A DNA stretch of 64,000 nucleotides from Sacculina carcini (lineage: Eukaryota; Arthropoda; Thecostraca; Sacculinidae). Shown here piece after piece: positions 49,136 through 61,895 of the stretch. The notes beneath the pieces were generated by a model that saw only the letters and a list, made by a program, of their open reading frames with translations, made no database searches and had not been told where the DNA came from. A program made the position numbers and the translations under genes. The stretch's first letter is position 1; each line of letters opens with the position of its first letter. The DNA is taken from positions 4,384,826-4,448,825 of the forward strand of contig OU696578.1 of NCBI GenBank assembly GCA_916048095.2. The letters are read 5' to 3'.

Positions 49136-49647
49136 ACAAATATACACACACACAAGTACACACACAATTACACACACACACACAATTACACACATACACA
49201 CACAAATACACACAGACACACACATAAATACACACATACAGCGTTTACGCATACACACACATTACATACAAGTATATCATTATATCATGTATCTTGTATA
49301 TCATTGGCACAGGAATGTATTTCGTATTATTTACCACTTCCCTGGCAGCCCATTGAACCTAATACTGTGGTAATATGGTCCTGTGTCTTATTCCATACTA
49401 TAGTGCCCCCTAGCGGATTATGTAACCAGGACGGACAGGGCGTTGAATACAACAACAACAACAACATGTATTTGATTTAGCGCACATAGCAACAATGGCG
49501 CGATTACAAAAGAACAAAAATAGCACAGAAAAAAAAACAAAAGCTACACGTCGACGCAATATGAAACAAACATTGAGCGCAATAAATAATCATCAGAACA
49601 AAACATACACAGTTGGTGCTCGTTGTCTCTTGTGTGTGCTTATTACA

Positions 49648-49666
49648 TGGCGCAGCCGACAGGATG
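49648..49666 (+). other. Retrotransposon primer-binding site
   Basis: TTACA (a plausible LTR end, 49643-49647) is followed at once by TGGCGCAGCCGACAGGATG, which closely resembles the tRNA-Ser-type TGGCGCAG...CAGGAT primer-binding sites of several Gypsy elements. The gag start lies 98 bases further on. Confidence 0.6.
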
Positions 49667-49763
49667 TGAAGGTCAGTGTTAGAAATTTCCCTCTCAGTTA
49701 AAGATAATCTGGAGGTGTAAGACTGACTAATCGAATATATGTCATTACGAAATTGGACTAACA

Positions 49764-50021
49764 ATGGAAAAACAGATTGAAAAACTACTTGAGGTAGTTT
49801 CAATGCAAATGCAAGCGAGTGCTGAACGAGAAACCCGTCAAACTCAAATAATGACGAGTTTAATGGAGCAAATGATGATAACCGAAACACAAAATACATC
49901 TCAACATACAGTCGATGAGTCACGTACCACACCGAAATTGCCTTCATCCAATATTCCGGTTTCTATATTTCATAGCGGAGCATCGTTGCGCAAATTCGAA
50001 TCATGGAGGCATAAAGTAATA
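49764..50021 (+). pseudogene. Gypsy Gag, N-terminal fragment
   Basis: The frame from ATG 49764 gives a Glu/Gln/Met-rich helical start (MEKQIEKLLEVVSMQMQASA) and then the conserved FHSGASLRKFESW-type entry to the Gag domain. After about 86 codons it is cut and joined to the inverted Q-rich gene fragment at 50023. Together with the primer-binding site this marks the 5' end of a plus-strand retroelement. Confidence 0.6.
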
Positions 50022-50022
50022 G

Positions 50023-51207
50023 GCGTCCCCAGAGGCTGCTCCAAGCTGTTAAAGCACTGATGTTGGTCACTTGCTTGTGTCTCACCAGGACTTTCCGAAG
50101 TGTTGTTCAACTGCTGTTCATTTGTATGACGCCGGTCATAGCTGGACATATTCTGCCCGTAACAGCCGAGTTGTTGATTATCTGACTGTGCTGTTAAATA
50201 TTCTTCAAGAGAATACACGTAGCAGTTGAACTGCTGCTGAAGGCTTGCTGATGGCATCGCATATCCCGCCAGAAACTGTGAGTTGTCATAGTTGAGTTTC
50301 TGTTCACTCGCATATGACACATCGTAGTTCTTCTGGGTATGATCGTAATTGGTAAGCTGTTGTTGCTTGTTGGCTCGTAGCGGTTCATGTGTAGGAATTG
50401 TTTGTTTAATGTAATTGATCTGTTCTGTGTAACTTGTTGATGCTGGCTCAGAACTTGCTACACTCTGCTCCTGGAAGTTGAGCTGCTGTTTGATGTTTGT
50501 CCGAGACGGATGATAAGTTCCCGGTGGTTGATTAGTATTGTTGAACTCCTGCTGGATGTTGTTTTGAGGCAGTTCATCATTAATCACAGGTTTTGGTACG
50601 TAGCTGGTTTGTTCTGACCAATTTGCCTGTGGCGGTACATCTCCCGCCAAATGCTTCACTTGATAGTTGAATTGTTGATGTTGCATCATCTGTGGTGGAG
50701 CGTAATTCTCCAGTGGATAGACATAGCAGCAGAACTGCTGCTCGTAGTTCGCCAGAGGCAGTTCACATCCCGCGAGAGGCTGTGAGTTGTGATAGTTGAA
50801 ACTTACATGTGACTGATCGTAGCTAGCTTGGAGCTGATCTAAATGGTAATACTGCTGGTGGTCGTTGGTCTGTGGCAGTTCATTGCTTGTAACAGGCTGT
50901 TGTGCATAGTTGACCTGCTCCGAGTAAATAGACATTGGCGGTTCATAGCTCTCTACAGGCTGAGCTTGACTGTTGACCTCTTGAGAGAGGCTTGCGTGAT
51001 ATGTTTGATGAGCCCACAGATACTGCTGCAAGTGTTTGAACTGATCATGACATTGATTTGTCTGCACGTGGGAGTATATCTGCTCTTCATTACCATGCTG
51101 AAGAACGGTAATTGCTAGTTGATGCTCGTAGGAGGCTTGTTCTTGATCTTGAATTGTCTCTGCAGTTTCCAAACTGGTCATTGGTTGAACAAAGTTGGAT
51201 AACTTTA
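50023..51207 (-). pseudogene. Q-rich repeat gene, internal fragment (third copy)
   Basis: Homologous to about 3207-4393 of copy A, lacking both ends of the gene (no start ATG region and no stop or 3' end). It is clearly more diverged than A from B (for example LAITVLQHGN for LTSAVPQHGN) and has a few unit-level differences, yet all of its nearly 400 codons remain open in the same frame. It is bounded on the left by a Gypsy gag fragment and on the right by a reversed pol-tail sequence, so it appears captured within retroelement DNA. Confidence 0.8.
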
Positions 51208-53207
51208 TTCCCCCGTGATTCTAAGAATCACTATGCCCGATTACAATTATCCCCGTGATTCTAAGAATCACTATGCCCGATTACAATTATACACAACATA
51301 ATCATTGAACCGCGCCGGACACTGACTCTGTCGCTGTGGTCGCGCCTGCTGCTGACCGCTACTCGCCGGATCAGTCCCGGCAGTCCTCTCAACGTACTCC
51401 ATCACGGCAGGCTCGCCGTCGTCCGCCACGTCACCGCTCGCCTCGTCCAATGAGATTGAAAGGTCTCATTAGGGACACAAAGGCTGTGTGTATATTTGTA
51501 GTCTTTGTGTAAATATTTGCAGCTAATTATTTATATTTATATTATTTATAATTATATGCAGTTAAATATTTGCAAATAATTGATCTACTAAATGAAATGA
51601 TGAAGCATATTATAATCAACGTAGTTGATTTCTATAAGGTTAATAAACACTCATCTAGGATAACCCGGTGAAATGAATGAAATTAAACTAATTAATTACC
51701 ATATTTCCTGTGTATAAGTTAACCTTTTTGGTCTCAATTTTCCATTGATGAATAGGGGATTCTTAAACACACAATCATATATACTGATATGTACTTTTCC
51801 TAGAGTTTTAGGCAAAAAAAATGAATGGGTCACTTGAACACATGAGAATATGCGACAACGATGAAGAATGAATGAATGAAGCGAAAACGTTCCACATTGT
51901 CTAGTGTATAGTGGTTGCATGTTTTTGTTGTGACTTTATCATGCCTGTGTGGTTTTATAATATATTCAGTTATTCCATTTGCAATTGTATTTGAAGCTTT
52001 GCATGTTGGTCACATGATTTTTCAAGTCAGTTGATCCGGAATGACAGTCAAACACCCGCATTAACACATAGCAACGCAATGACCGGAACCGATGACGTCA
52101 TCCTTTCGTGGAACGACCTGTATCAACGCCACCTAGATAGTATCTAGATAGTAGCTAGGTGGCGTTGCCTGTATCTAGGTGGCGTTGGCCTGATGAACGC
52201 TAATGCCAAACCAATGCCACCTAGACTACCTGTATCTAGATGGCGTTAGGCCTGTATCTAGGTGGCGTTGTGCCAATCTTTAGCATCAGCAGCCCCCTCG
52301 TCGCTGATTGGTTGACGATCAACATTGTTTGACCAATCAGCGTCGGTGATACAGATTCACGCTGTTGCTAGCGACAATTTGTTAAGAGAACGTTGCGGGA
52401 CTGCAGCTCAGATATCGTCCGTTTCGGTGTACTGTTTAAGCTATGCGTTGGCGGTGTTCTACGTAGTGATGCAAAACAAAATTTTTTTGGCAAAAAAATT
52501 GTCATCGGATGTTGTATTTTATTACATAGAAACGAGTTTAATTGACGTTTTGTACATCTTTACGTGTCTTATTTCAAAGATAATTTGATAATAGTATAAA
52601 TGAACCAAAAAATATTTATCAATAAATACCTCAGGAGACTGTTTGAAAGTGCATCCGGATCCGGTGGTTTAGGTTTTTTCATTGAGAAACCCATTTTTTA
52701 AAGATAGTTATAATTATGTGTATATTTGAAATAGTTTGTCAGCAGAACAAAAATATATTTAGTAATCATGTGTTTTTTCAAAAGAAACCATGTTTTTATG
52801 AAAAAAAGCAATGATGTTTTTCAAATTGGTTTTAAATTCGTTTTATTAATGCACAGATTCAGAAAATGTTGTCAGCAAAACGAGACAAGTTAATTGGATG
52901 GTCAAGTGTTTTTTTGACAAACGTATATTCAACGTTTTTTTAATGAAACAATGTTTTCTAAAGCAGTATCTATGTAAGATAGATTTGATTGACGTACGTT
53001 CAAATACCTTTTGTATAGCAAGTAGCCTGCTGGTACGTATAAGCGGCTGGTTAAACCACTTGATTTAAATTGTTTTTTTAAACCATGGTTTTTTTCACAA
53101 GAAAAAATTTTTAAAAACGGTTTTCGTAGATGTAGAGATTTCGAAAAAAATTGGCGATATATCAAGGAAAGTTGAACCAAATTAATTTGTTTTTGATTAG
53201 TAACCTG
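51208..53207. repeat. Right arm of the 7.6-kb interrupted inverted repeat
   Basis: Reverse complement of 45588-47386, with the pol tail (about 51285-51480, minus), the CCAATCAGCG/CGCTGATTGG region (about 52300-52345) and the outer GGTTACTAATC end. It carries an insertion of about 430 bp relative to the left arm at about 52490-52920, and a different segment at about 51600-51880. Confidence 0.9.
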
Positions 53208-54778
53208 TTTTTAGAACTGGTTTTATGGATGGTTTCTTTGATGTGGTAATTTGTGTTCAATTACGTTTTTGTACATTAAATATTTTACATCAGTCGTTTG
53301 TTTTTCTACACGAAAATATTGCCCGTTTTTCTGGTCAGGATTGCCACTCTGATTAATGCGACCCGCGTATATTCGTTATAATCAAAATTTATGCCACCTG
53401 TTGTTTTTTTTAAAACAATTTCAGATTTTAGCATAAAAAAGGTTCTCAAACCCTGCTTTCTTACAAAATGATTAACTCAATAATTGAATGCAAAGCTCTA
53501 CTTTACATAGAAGTTCCGCACAGTACTGTGCAATCAATGATATTAGGGCTTTCAGACACATTATAGCAATTTTATTGTGCATATTTAATGATAATTCAAT
53601 TTGATAGGATCACTAATAGCATGTATAACTCATGTGTTGATATAAAATAATCCATTCAACATCCCAAATATATAATTTCCATAATTTTAATTATTTGCAT
53701 GACTCTTCAAAAACAAAACAAAAAGAACGTGTTTTTTTGGTCGCGGTTTTTTTGTGGCAAAAAACCATTGTTTTTTTTTAAAACCGTCGGTTTCTTTTGA
53801 GGTCGCATCTCTAGTTCTACGTGGTGCGGTGTTGGTTTGTGCCGCATTGAATTGGATATCGCTATCAAAATGAGCTTCTGCATCTATAAATGTGACGGAA
53901 TCCTACAATTAATTCATTTGAGGTGAATCAATTAACACGCATTTGTGCTGTAATGGATTCTTATATATCAAATCCACGTGGGTTGCGATTTGTTATTGCT
54001 TGCATACGAGCTGCTTTTGGCCAGTATATTGACTTGTCGAATTAGTTGGTCCACCAGGGCTGTACCAGTAGTCCCGGTCAAATATGATACGATCTTGTCA
54101 AGTAGCACCCATACAGTGGTATGTTTACCTTGTCGATTGCGTGGTCGCAAGTAATAATGCAATGTTCTCTTGGGGCAGCGCTTACATACGATTGATTGAT
54201 TTCATCATTACAGTTCACTTGCGTACCATCTCACATTGAAGTCTCCAATTACGGTTTTTGGTGTAATCAAGTAGGCGGTATTTGAAGTCTAATTAATTAA
54301 ACTGGATGAAAATTCTTATAATTGTTTTCCCTCTCATCCCTCCTCTAATCTAGCAAAACAGATTATTTTTTGTAATTTTATTGTATTGATGAGTTAGGCA
54401 CTCTCATATAAAGCTGTAACATGAAAACCTAGACACATTGTAAAGTACATCAGTACATATCATGGAATTATTATATCAATTCATTTTGAAGCGTAGTTAC
54501 AATCTCATATATCTACGAGACGATCGCCGATAGAGGGCGCTGTAATGCAATAATTAATCTTGCTCCATAACATCTGCTTTTGTGTAGATTCCTAGAGCGT
54601 CGATGTTGCAAGTACTGGCATTTCTGGATAGCAAACGTGCCAGTAGCTGATAATGGTGTCCATATTGATAAATATTACCGATTCAAGTGTCATTCAGGAT
54701 GAGTAAGTGCAAAAGATGTGGAATAGCAAAATGAGGTTGGCAAACTGTTCCAGCGAGTCACAGCGACGGCCATCAAGC
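53208..54778. other. Mostly non-coding interval with a LINE endonuclease trace
   Basis: AT-rich. On the minus strand about 54212-54272 reads TPKTVIGDFNVRW before a stop, resembling the GDFN motif of LINE apurinic endonucleases; the minus frame at 53968-54162 lies in the same direction. The 54500-54778 segment should contain the U1 promoter, but I could not identify a proximal sequence element. Confidence 0.4.
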
Positions 54779-54943
54779 ATACTTACCTGGCTCAGGGGAC
54801 ACCGTGATCATCAAAGCGGTTCCCCCAGGACGAGGCCCTTCCATTGCACTTCGGTTGGGTTGACCCCTGCGATTACCCCAAATGTGGGAAACTCGGGAGT
54901 ATAATTTTTGCTAGCGGGGTAGATGCGTTCGCGCTTCCACCCC
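54779..54943 (+). ncRNA. U1: U1 spliceosomal snRNA
   Basis: 165 bases, very close to the usual 164. The 5' end ATACTTACCTGG holds the 5'-splice-site-recognition sequence ACTTACCTG. It is followed by stem-loop 1; stem-loop 2 with CCATTGCACTTCGG (the U1A-binding ATTGCAC loop); stem-loop 3, GATTACCCCAAATGTGGGAA, almost identical to vertebrate U1; the Sm site AATTTTTG (about 54903-54910); and a 3' stem-loop closed by GCGTTCGCGC. U1 pairs with pre-mRNA 5' splice sites in the nucleus. The stem-loop 1 loop reads GATCATCAAAG rather than the common GATCACGAAGG bound by U1-70K, so a variant or pseudogene is possible. A GTAAGAAACAG about 8 bases downstream could be the 3' box. Confidence 0.9.
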
Positions 54944-55250
54944 AATTTTAGCAGTAAGAAACAGGCTATTTGATGATCTTGTTTAGACTGGTGGTGTCCG
55001 ACCTATAAGAGTGCTGACTGACTGCTGACTTAGGCGGGTTGAGGGATATTTTATCAGAATTATTTATTTAAATATCAACATTTAGACTTTTATATTGGTT
55101 ACTGGTTAAATTGTATTCATTTTGTTTTATGGATTGATTACATGTTGAATAAATACATGTTGTTGTTGTTGTTGTTAAATATGAATTTCATTTTATAAAT
55201 TATCCCGCACAACGGGCGGGCTTCAAGACATTTGTGCTCAAGGCGCACAA

Positions 55251-56025
55251 ATGAGGGTAAATTGGAAGGATGTGGCCCACTCATTGGGAGTCAACAGCAG
55301 CACAGCGTATAAGTGGTTGAGAAAAGGAACAATTCAAGCAAAACCAAAAGGTGGCTCAAAGTCAATAAAAACTGCAGAAATGATTGATAACATTTTGTCC
55401 ACGATTAAGGAGAATCCGTCGATCACGTTGCGCGAGCTGAAAGACATGATCCAGGCAGAGTTAAATGTACAAGTGTGCATTAATACAATACAATAAAAAT
55501 TACAATAAAAAAATAATAATACAATAAAAAATTGGATGGATGGATAGCTGATTACTCTGAAGGATGTGAGGCCCTGCATGCAAAATATGATCCGTGCAGA
55601 AGTAAACGAAGGCAGAAAAGTGTACATCAATAAATTATTTGAAGAGCGTTCTGAAGGAAGGACGCTCATATACATCAACGAGACGAATTTCAACTTGTTT
55701 TGTAGGCGTCGCGAGGGAAGATCGAGGATCGGTACAAGGGCAGATGTGGTGAACAACTCAACAAAAGGCTGCAATATCCATTGAATTGGAGTCATGACTA
55801 GAACTGTCATGTTGAGATTTGAGACACGCAGGGGCTCTTCCAAGACAGCAGATGTCAACGCCAGGTTCAGGCAGCTGGTTGACCAGTGTAATGCCGACGG
55901 TGTTTTCATGCCTACTTTTATATATGACAACGCACCGGCACATTCCTCCGTTAAGTCAGTGATTCAGCCAGATGAAGATGTCAGGCTGCTGAGGCTGGCA
56001 CCGTATTCATACTTACTGAACCGAG
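55251..56025 (+). pseudogene. Tc1/mariner-like transposase, copy 2 (broken, lacks last catalytic region)
   Basis: Pieces in order: the HTH domain from ATG 55251 (to 55496, where an AT-rich ATACAATAAAA duplication disrupts it); a second frame (55566-55784) with AEVNEGRKVYIN and YINETNFNLFCRRREGRSRI, the DDE_3 core; and a third frame (55794 onward) with the second catalytic block FIYDNAPAHSS and LLRLAPYSYLLN. The normally invariant first Asp (DETNFN) is Asn here (NETNFN). The sequence stops at LLN just before the PIE that carries the catalytic Glu. At least two frame breaks, a changed active-site residue and a missing end make it inactive. The missing end exists separately at 11484 and 58958. 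Confidence 0.88.
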
Positions 56026-56829
56026 AAAAGAGGCACTGGTGTACGAGGGACATATATACAAGGGAAAGTGGTAGGTGAGCACATAAACATACACAGTTAT
56101 ACACAGACATACACATGTACACAAATACATTGACGATAACGTAAACATGAGAAAGACAAGCAAGTGGGCATCAAGCAGACGGACATACACACCAGGGACA
56201 TGCACGCATGGGATATACACGCACCGTCGTAATATACTTTTCCAGAGGATTAGTCTACGCCGGTGACTATTTCCACCGACCACCAAAACAATGCCACGAC
56301 CGTACGTACGGGTAGGGTGAGCACACAGACATACACGGACGTCGTCGGATCAAATACACGCGTCAGGCAGACACTGGGGGTTTCACTGTCACCAAGACAT
56401 CAGGTTAAACACTGTCGCGGCGGATCACACGATTGAAATGTACATCGAAAATAATAACAGGAATAAAATGTTTCAACATACATTTTTCGTGGCCCACATT
56501 TTTTAAGTTTGGTCCCGCGGCCCCTCAAGAAAATCTCATGGCCCATGTTGAGAACCACTGGTCTAAACCACTAGAAAACGTAAATCACGAATCATTTTAG
56601 GAAAATGTCACTAAGAAAAAAGTTCCAGAAGAAGAAAGTGTCCAAAACATATTTCAGCAGCTGAACCCGAAAATCTCCTGCTTAATGTTTCTAAAAGCGG
56701 GTTGGAACGCTTTAGCGCGAACAAGAAAGCTCCATGTCAACTGATATAAGAGAAAGACCACTCAGAGCGCAATGGGCCCGACGACAGCGACAACTATGGT
56801 ATCTGTCAAACGGTCTTCAAGCGATCGAA
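56026..56829. other. Non-coding interval with hAT-like end
   Basis: CA-rich at 56076-56230. CATGTTGAGAACCACTG at 56544-56560 is a hAT-type terminus (CAGTGGTTCTCAAC reversed), and GGTCCCGCGGCCCC at about 56512-56525 is typical of the DNA just inside such elements. The other end was not found. No gene. Confidence 0.5.
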
Positions 56830-58930
56830 CGATGTACGAAATGCTCGCAAACACGTGCAGCCGTATTTCACGTTCCAGACCCATCGCCACATCTCATCAA
56901 CGTGGTTAGCGATGCGCGAATTTCCCGAGAGAAATTCGCTGCGAGACCTATAGAAATTAACCTGAAGAAGTTAGGTCTGATTTTCTTGCTTAGGGCTGGT
57001 ACCTATGATGAAGAAAACTCCGCGGAATAGAGCGTCAAATGGTTGCAATCATTTAGTGTGTACCAAGCGCTGATTATAAATAACAATAGATGCTGCTGTG
57101 TTAATGGTGTTATGCTGCACTCGTAATGTAGTTGAGGCGGAATTACATGCACAGCACATACGACAGGAACGTGGGGCAGAATGAACTGCAGGGCTACATT
57201 TAGTACGGTTGAAGCGCCATCTGGAGTCTTGTTCGTTCGAGCAACATTTCACATGGTTGTCGGGCAATAGAAGTATGGGGGGACACCAGTGTTGTTTACT
57301 ATACCTTTTACAATTGCATATGTCCCAACTGATATCAAAATTGCTATCAAAATCAAAATCCCAGCTAGAACCACAATGTATGTTTTTGTTTTTTCATTTA
57401 ATATCAAACCTAATTGTTATCAGTACATTTGATTGTATCTCACATGAACGATTTAGCATTTGTCGTAAAACACAGCTACGTACTACTTAATATGTACTAT
57501 TCAATTATGTGATATGGTATGTACTACAATTTCAATGCAGATATCTCATCCGTGTGTGCTTACTTTAATGAGGAACTTTATCAGTCAATATATCAATGTC
57601 AGCGAATAGGGCCACTGTTCTCGGAGAGCACTCGCTAGCAAATCGTACACACACACACACACATACACCTACAGAAACATAAAACTTTCAGAGACGGTAC
57701 ATTTCGTCTTATGGCAAGTGTTCAGGCAATGCCTCCTAGACTACTCTATATACCATTTACAAGTCAATTTGGAAAAAGTGAAAATCAATTTGGTAATTCT
57801 TACAGCTTGAGGTGGAATTCGCATTCGTAATTCATAATCATATTGTGTATTAGTGTTTTAGTAACAAATTTATTACTCATGCAAATGATATCAATTAATG
57901 CTTTCTTATGTTAAAGAATATACGAGTATATAATCTAAGAAGCTGCCATGGAGGGATTTATTTTTTAGGAAGCCCATCAAAATGAAATGTCAAGTAATTG
58001 GGCTTAGCTCCGATTCAAGGTTAATATTTAAATAAACTATATATAATTAATTTGTTTTATTTATGTATTTCAATTAACTTATGTAAGCTCAGGTAGCTGG
58101 CAGGGGAAATTCGTTTCCAGTAACAGACCTTCCACCTCAAGCCCAATATGCAGTGTGTGGTTGAATTCAACAAAAACAAATATATGCACAATAAACACAT
58201 GAATACGACGACGCTACTTGACGACACAACACAACTCCACGAACACGGTTCTCGCTGGCCAACTGCCCCGATACATGAAACGCTTCAGCGTTCGACCGTT
58301 GTGTGCATCACTCATTCAAACGCAGCCAAATGGCGTGAAACCTCTGCATTAAATGCAGCACACACCATGGTATCCTCCCATTAAGACACCCAAACATATC
58401 CTATCCTCCCAAATATTACGCATGAAAACGACACTGAAACCACAATATTTATCCTGTCATCGGCAAGGATTTTTTATGCATCTCCCAAGTGTAAATGTTA
58501 ACATTTTCACGGCTTGCCTTAATTTGATATTAAATGAAATTTGATATGCAATTCAACATGATTTAATTATCTGCAATGATGCCGTCCAGGTCTTCATACA
58601 GGCGCACCGAGATATGATGGAATCCATGTATGGAGAAAATGCCGTTTGAATTGAGTGGCCGGAGCAGCGTGATTGGCGGAATGTTTAGAAATATTACACA
58701 TGTAAAGCCATGCTCTACGTCACAGCCGCATTTGTTCATCAATTACCAAGCTGTTTTACCAATTTACATTAAACTAACATTCATTCATGGGCTCATAGAT
58801 TATCAGAGCAGCAGCAAATCAACAACAACAACATGAATCTTGACAACAGAATAAAGATTGCATCAACATATAGACAACAACGGTGTAACGGTTGAGACAG
58901 ACGCATTATATTTCCACATTTGCAACAATA
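56830..58930. repeat. Duplicated block S, copy 2 (left part)
   Basis: Colinear with 6077-8592 and lacking the solo LTR (empty site 58305-58308). Only non-coding DNA. Confidence 0.9.
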
Positions 58931-60840
58931 TAACTATATAAAATGCAAGAGCAGACATCAAATTATCTCATCTAGGTATTCCCCTCTGGACGCTGCACCA
59001 TAATATACTTCTACGCTGGAGGGGAATGGCTTGAGGTTCTGCGTAGTAAATTTCTCCATGGCTGAGTGAGCCGCATGTTCCAAAGTCCTGTTTCGCATCT
59101 CAACCAAGTTTGTGCCAGCTTGTCCTCTCCTCGCAGCCGATATTTCTGGAATGACTCTGTGGAGTTCTTCTTTGACAGAAGATTTGAAGGAGCTCCGCAG
59201 AAATTCAATCGGGTTCAGTAAGTATGAATACGTTGCCAGTCTCAGCAGCCTGACATCTTCACCTGGCTGAATCCTGACATCACACAGACACCTACAGAAA
59301 CATCACACTTTCAGAGACAACAACAATGTATTTGTATAGCGCTGACACCAGAGCCGTAGCAACCGCCCCCCGTACCCCCCGGCCGGGGGGCCCCCGAATG
59401 TTGATGGGCCCCTTTGCTTCACGTACTATGTGATTATATCTAATAAATGCATTCAATATTCACAATGGGGGCCCCAATTATTGCCTTCGGGGGGGGAGGG
59501 CATAATTCCTCGCAACGGCTCTGGCTGACACAGAAACAAGCGCGAAAGAGACAACAATGAGAAACAGCAGTACACAATATCAAGATGTGAGAAAAGAAGT
59601 AGAAAATTCACAGAAAGGAAAAAAATATAATAATGGAATACGGAGGAGACGGAGACGGAATATAGACGGTACATTTCGTCTTATGGCAAGTGTTCAGGCA
59701 AGCCACCTAGACTACTACTACTACTCTATATACCATTTACAAGTCAATTTGGCAAAAGTGAAAATCAATTTGGTAATTCTTACAGCTTGAGGTGGTAGTC
59801 GCATTGATAATTCATAATCATATTGTGTATTAGTGTTTTAGTAACAAATTTATTACTTATGCAAATGATATCAAATAATGCTTTCTTGTGTTTAAGAATA
59901 TATATAATTTAAGAAACTGCCATGTATGGATATAATTTTTTAGGAAGTCCATCAAATTAATCTGTTAAGTGATTGGGCTTAGATCCGATTCAAGGTTAAT
60001 AATTAAATAAACTATATAGAAATAATTTATTTAATTTATGTATTTCAATAAATTTATGTAAGCTCAGGTAGCTGGCAGGGGAAATTCGTTTTCAGTCACA
60101 AACCTGCCACCCCAAGCCCAATATGCAGTGTGTGAATGAATTCAACAAAAACAAAGATACGCACAATAAACTCGTGAATACGACGACGCTTCGTGTCGAC
60201 ACAACACAACTCCACGAACACGGTTCTCGCTGGCCAACTGCCCCGAAACATGAAACACTTCAGCCTTCGACCGTTGTGTGCATCACTCATTCAAACGCAG
60301 CCAAATGGCGTGAAACCTCTGCATGAAATGCAGCACACACCATGGTATCCTCCCATTAAGACACCCAAACATATCCTATCCACCCAAATATTACGCATGA
60401 AAACGACACTGAAACCACAATATTTATCCTGTCATCGGCAAGGATTGTTTATGCATCTCCCAAGTGTAAATGTTAACATTTTCACGGCTTGCCTTAATTT
60501 GATATTAAATGAAATTTGATATGCAATTCAACATGATTTAATTATCTGCAATGATGCCGTCCAGGTCTTCATACAGGCGCAGCGAGATATGATGGAATCC
60601 ATGTATGGAGAAAATGCCGTTTGAATTGAGTGGCCGGAGCAGCGTGATTGGCGGAATGTGTAGAAATATTACACATGTAAAGCAATGCTCTACGTCACAG
60701 CCGCATTTTTTATCAATTACTAAGCTGTTTTACCAATTAACATTAAATTAACATTCATGCATGCGCTCATATATTATCAGAACATCAACAAATCAACAAC
60801 AACAACATGAATCCTGACAACAGATTAATGATTGCATCAA
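58931..60840. repeat. Duplicated block S, copy 2 (right part) and partial copy 3
   Basis: 58931-59745 matches 11457-12280 without the Helitron. From about 59670 to 60840 the sequence matches the 6940-8560 portion again, also without the solo LTR (empty site 60280-60283). So two S copies lie head to tail, joined at the shared TACATTTCGTCTTATGGCAA segment. Confidence 0.88.
58958..59286 (-). pseudogene. DDE transposase C-terminal fragment, copy 2
   Basis: Paralogue of 11484-11812, with the same LLNPIE catalytic region and the same end at TGA (58958-58960). A few substitutions; no N-terminus. Confidence 0.78.
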
Positions 60841-60855
60841 CATAAAGACGGATAC

Positions 60856-60950
60856 GGATGAATACGGTGCCAGCCTCAGAAGCCACATCTTCATCTGGCT
60901 GAATCACTGACTCAACGGAGCGATGTGCCGGTGCTTTGTCAAATAGTACA
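60856..60950 (-). pseudogene. DDE transposase fragment (second catalytic region)
   Basis: The minus strand reads through PAHRSVESVIQPDED, like 21547-21655. A small deletion in the AGCC-ACATC stretch breaks the frame. Confidence 0.6.
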
Positions 60951-61895
60951 AAGTAGGCTTGAAAACACCGCCGGCTATATTAAACGTAAAAACCAATAAC
61001 ATACATTGTGGTCCTGGCTGGGAGAATTTTGATTTCAGTTGGGACAAATGAGATTGAAAGTCACTACTGAACTAGCGTAATACTAACTCAAAGCTAGAAG
61101 CCTGATAACAAAAACTAACTAAATCTGTTTCATGTTTCGGAACTGGCTCCACGTAAGCGGAGCCATAAAAAATTAATTTAGACTCATTCGAGTGCCACTC
61201 TCCACGGAAATCTTTAGTAAAAGGCGAAAGATTTGTTCACCCTGAAGAGAGGCCAGAGATACTCATCAACCGGCTACGGCGCAAACCCAACCATAAACGC
61301 AAGATAATATTGATAGTGATATTGTGTTGGGATAAATGGACCTATCATCACGTTTCTGTCACTGCAGAAAGTGGAACATTCATGTCGTACAGAAAACACA
61401 AGTATAGCAATAATAAAACTTGTGTCCGAAATACATGACTCGCACGGGAATCGTGGAAATGTGTGTATCACCGCTATAAATGTTTGACAAAGATTGCCCT
61501 GTCCTCTGGTGGCAACACGATACATTAGCCACAAGTACACGATTCTTGTCTATAGTCCTATTCGGTCTCATACACCAGGGTTTCTTTTTATCCATCATCC
61601 ATCAATATATTTAGAGCGCACGTAAATGACACACACGCGAAACAAAAAAAAAGACAGAGAAAAGCATCATGTACCGGTAAACAATGCCGCAACAACAATG
61701 TAAAAATGCGACAAGAAACAATGAACAGCGATATAGAACAACGACATACATATGATAAACATCGCACAACACAAAACTAGCAAAAGAAACAGCAAGAATT
61801 AAGAATAAAGAATGAGGAAGCAAAATGATGAAGACATATAGACAAATAGACATGAGATGGACGAAGGAAGTAAGTGAGCGGTATGAAGGAAGATA
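60951..61895. other. Non-coding interval
   Basis: 61140-61260 is an inverted copy of about 46800-46920. 61420-61580 matches 12280-12440. The rest is A-rich on the plus strand, probably LINE 3' untranslated sequence belonging to the fragment that follows. No gene. Confidence 0.6.

Noticed and set aside
49504..49947. 147-codon minus-strand frame
   Set aside because: Antisense to the retrotransposon leader and gag start; no recognisable features.
54707..54904. 65-codon frame over U1
   Set aside because: Chance frame across an RNA gene.
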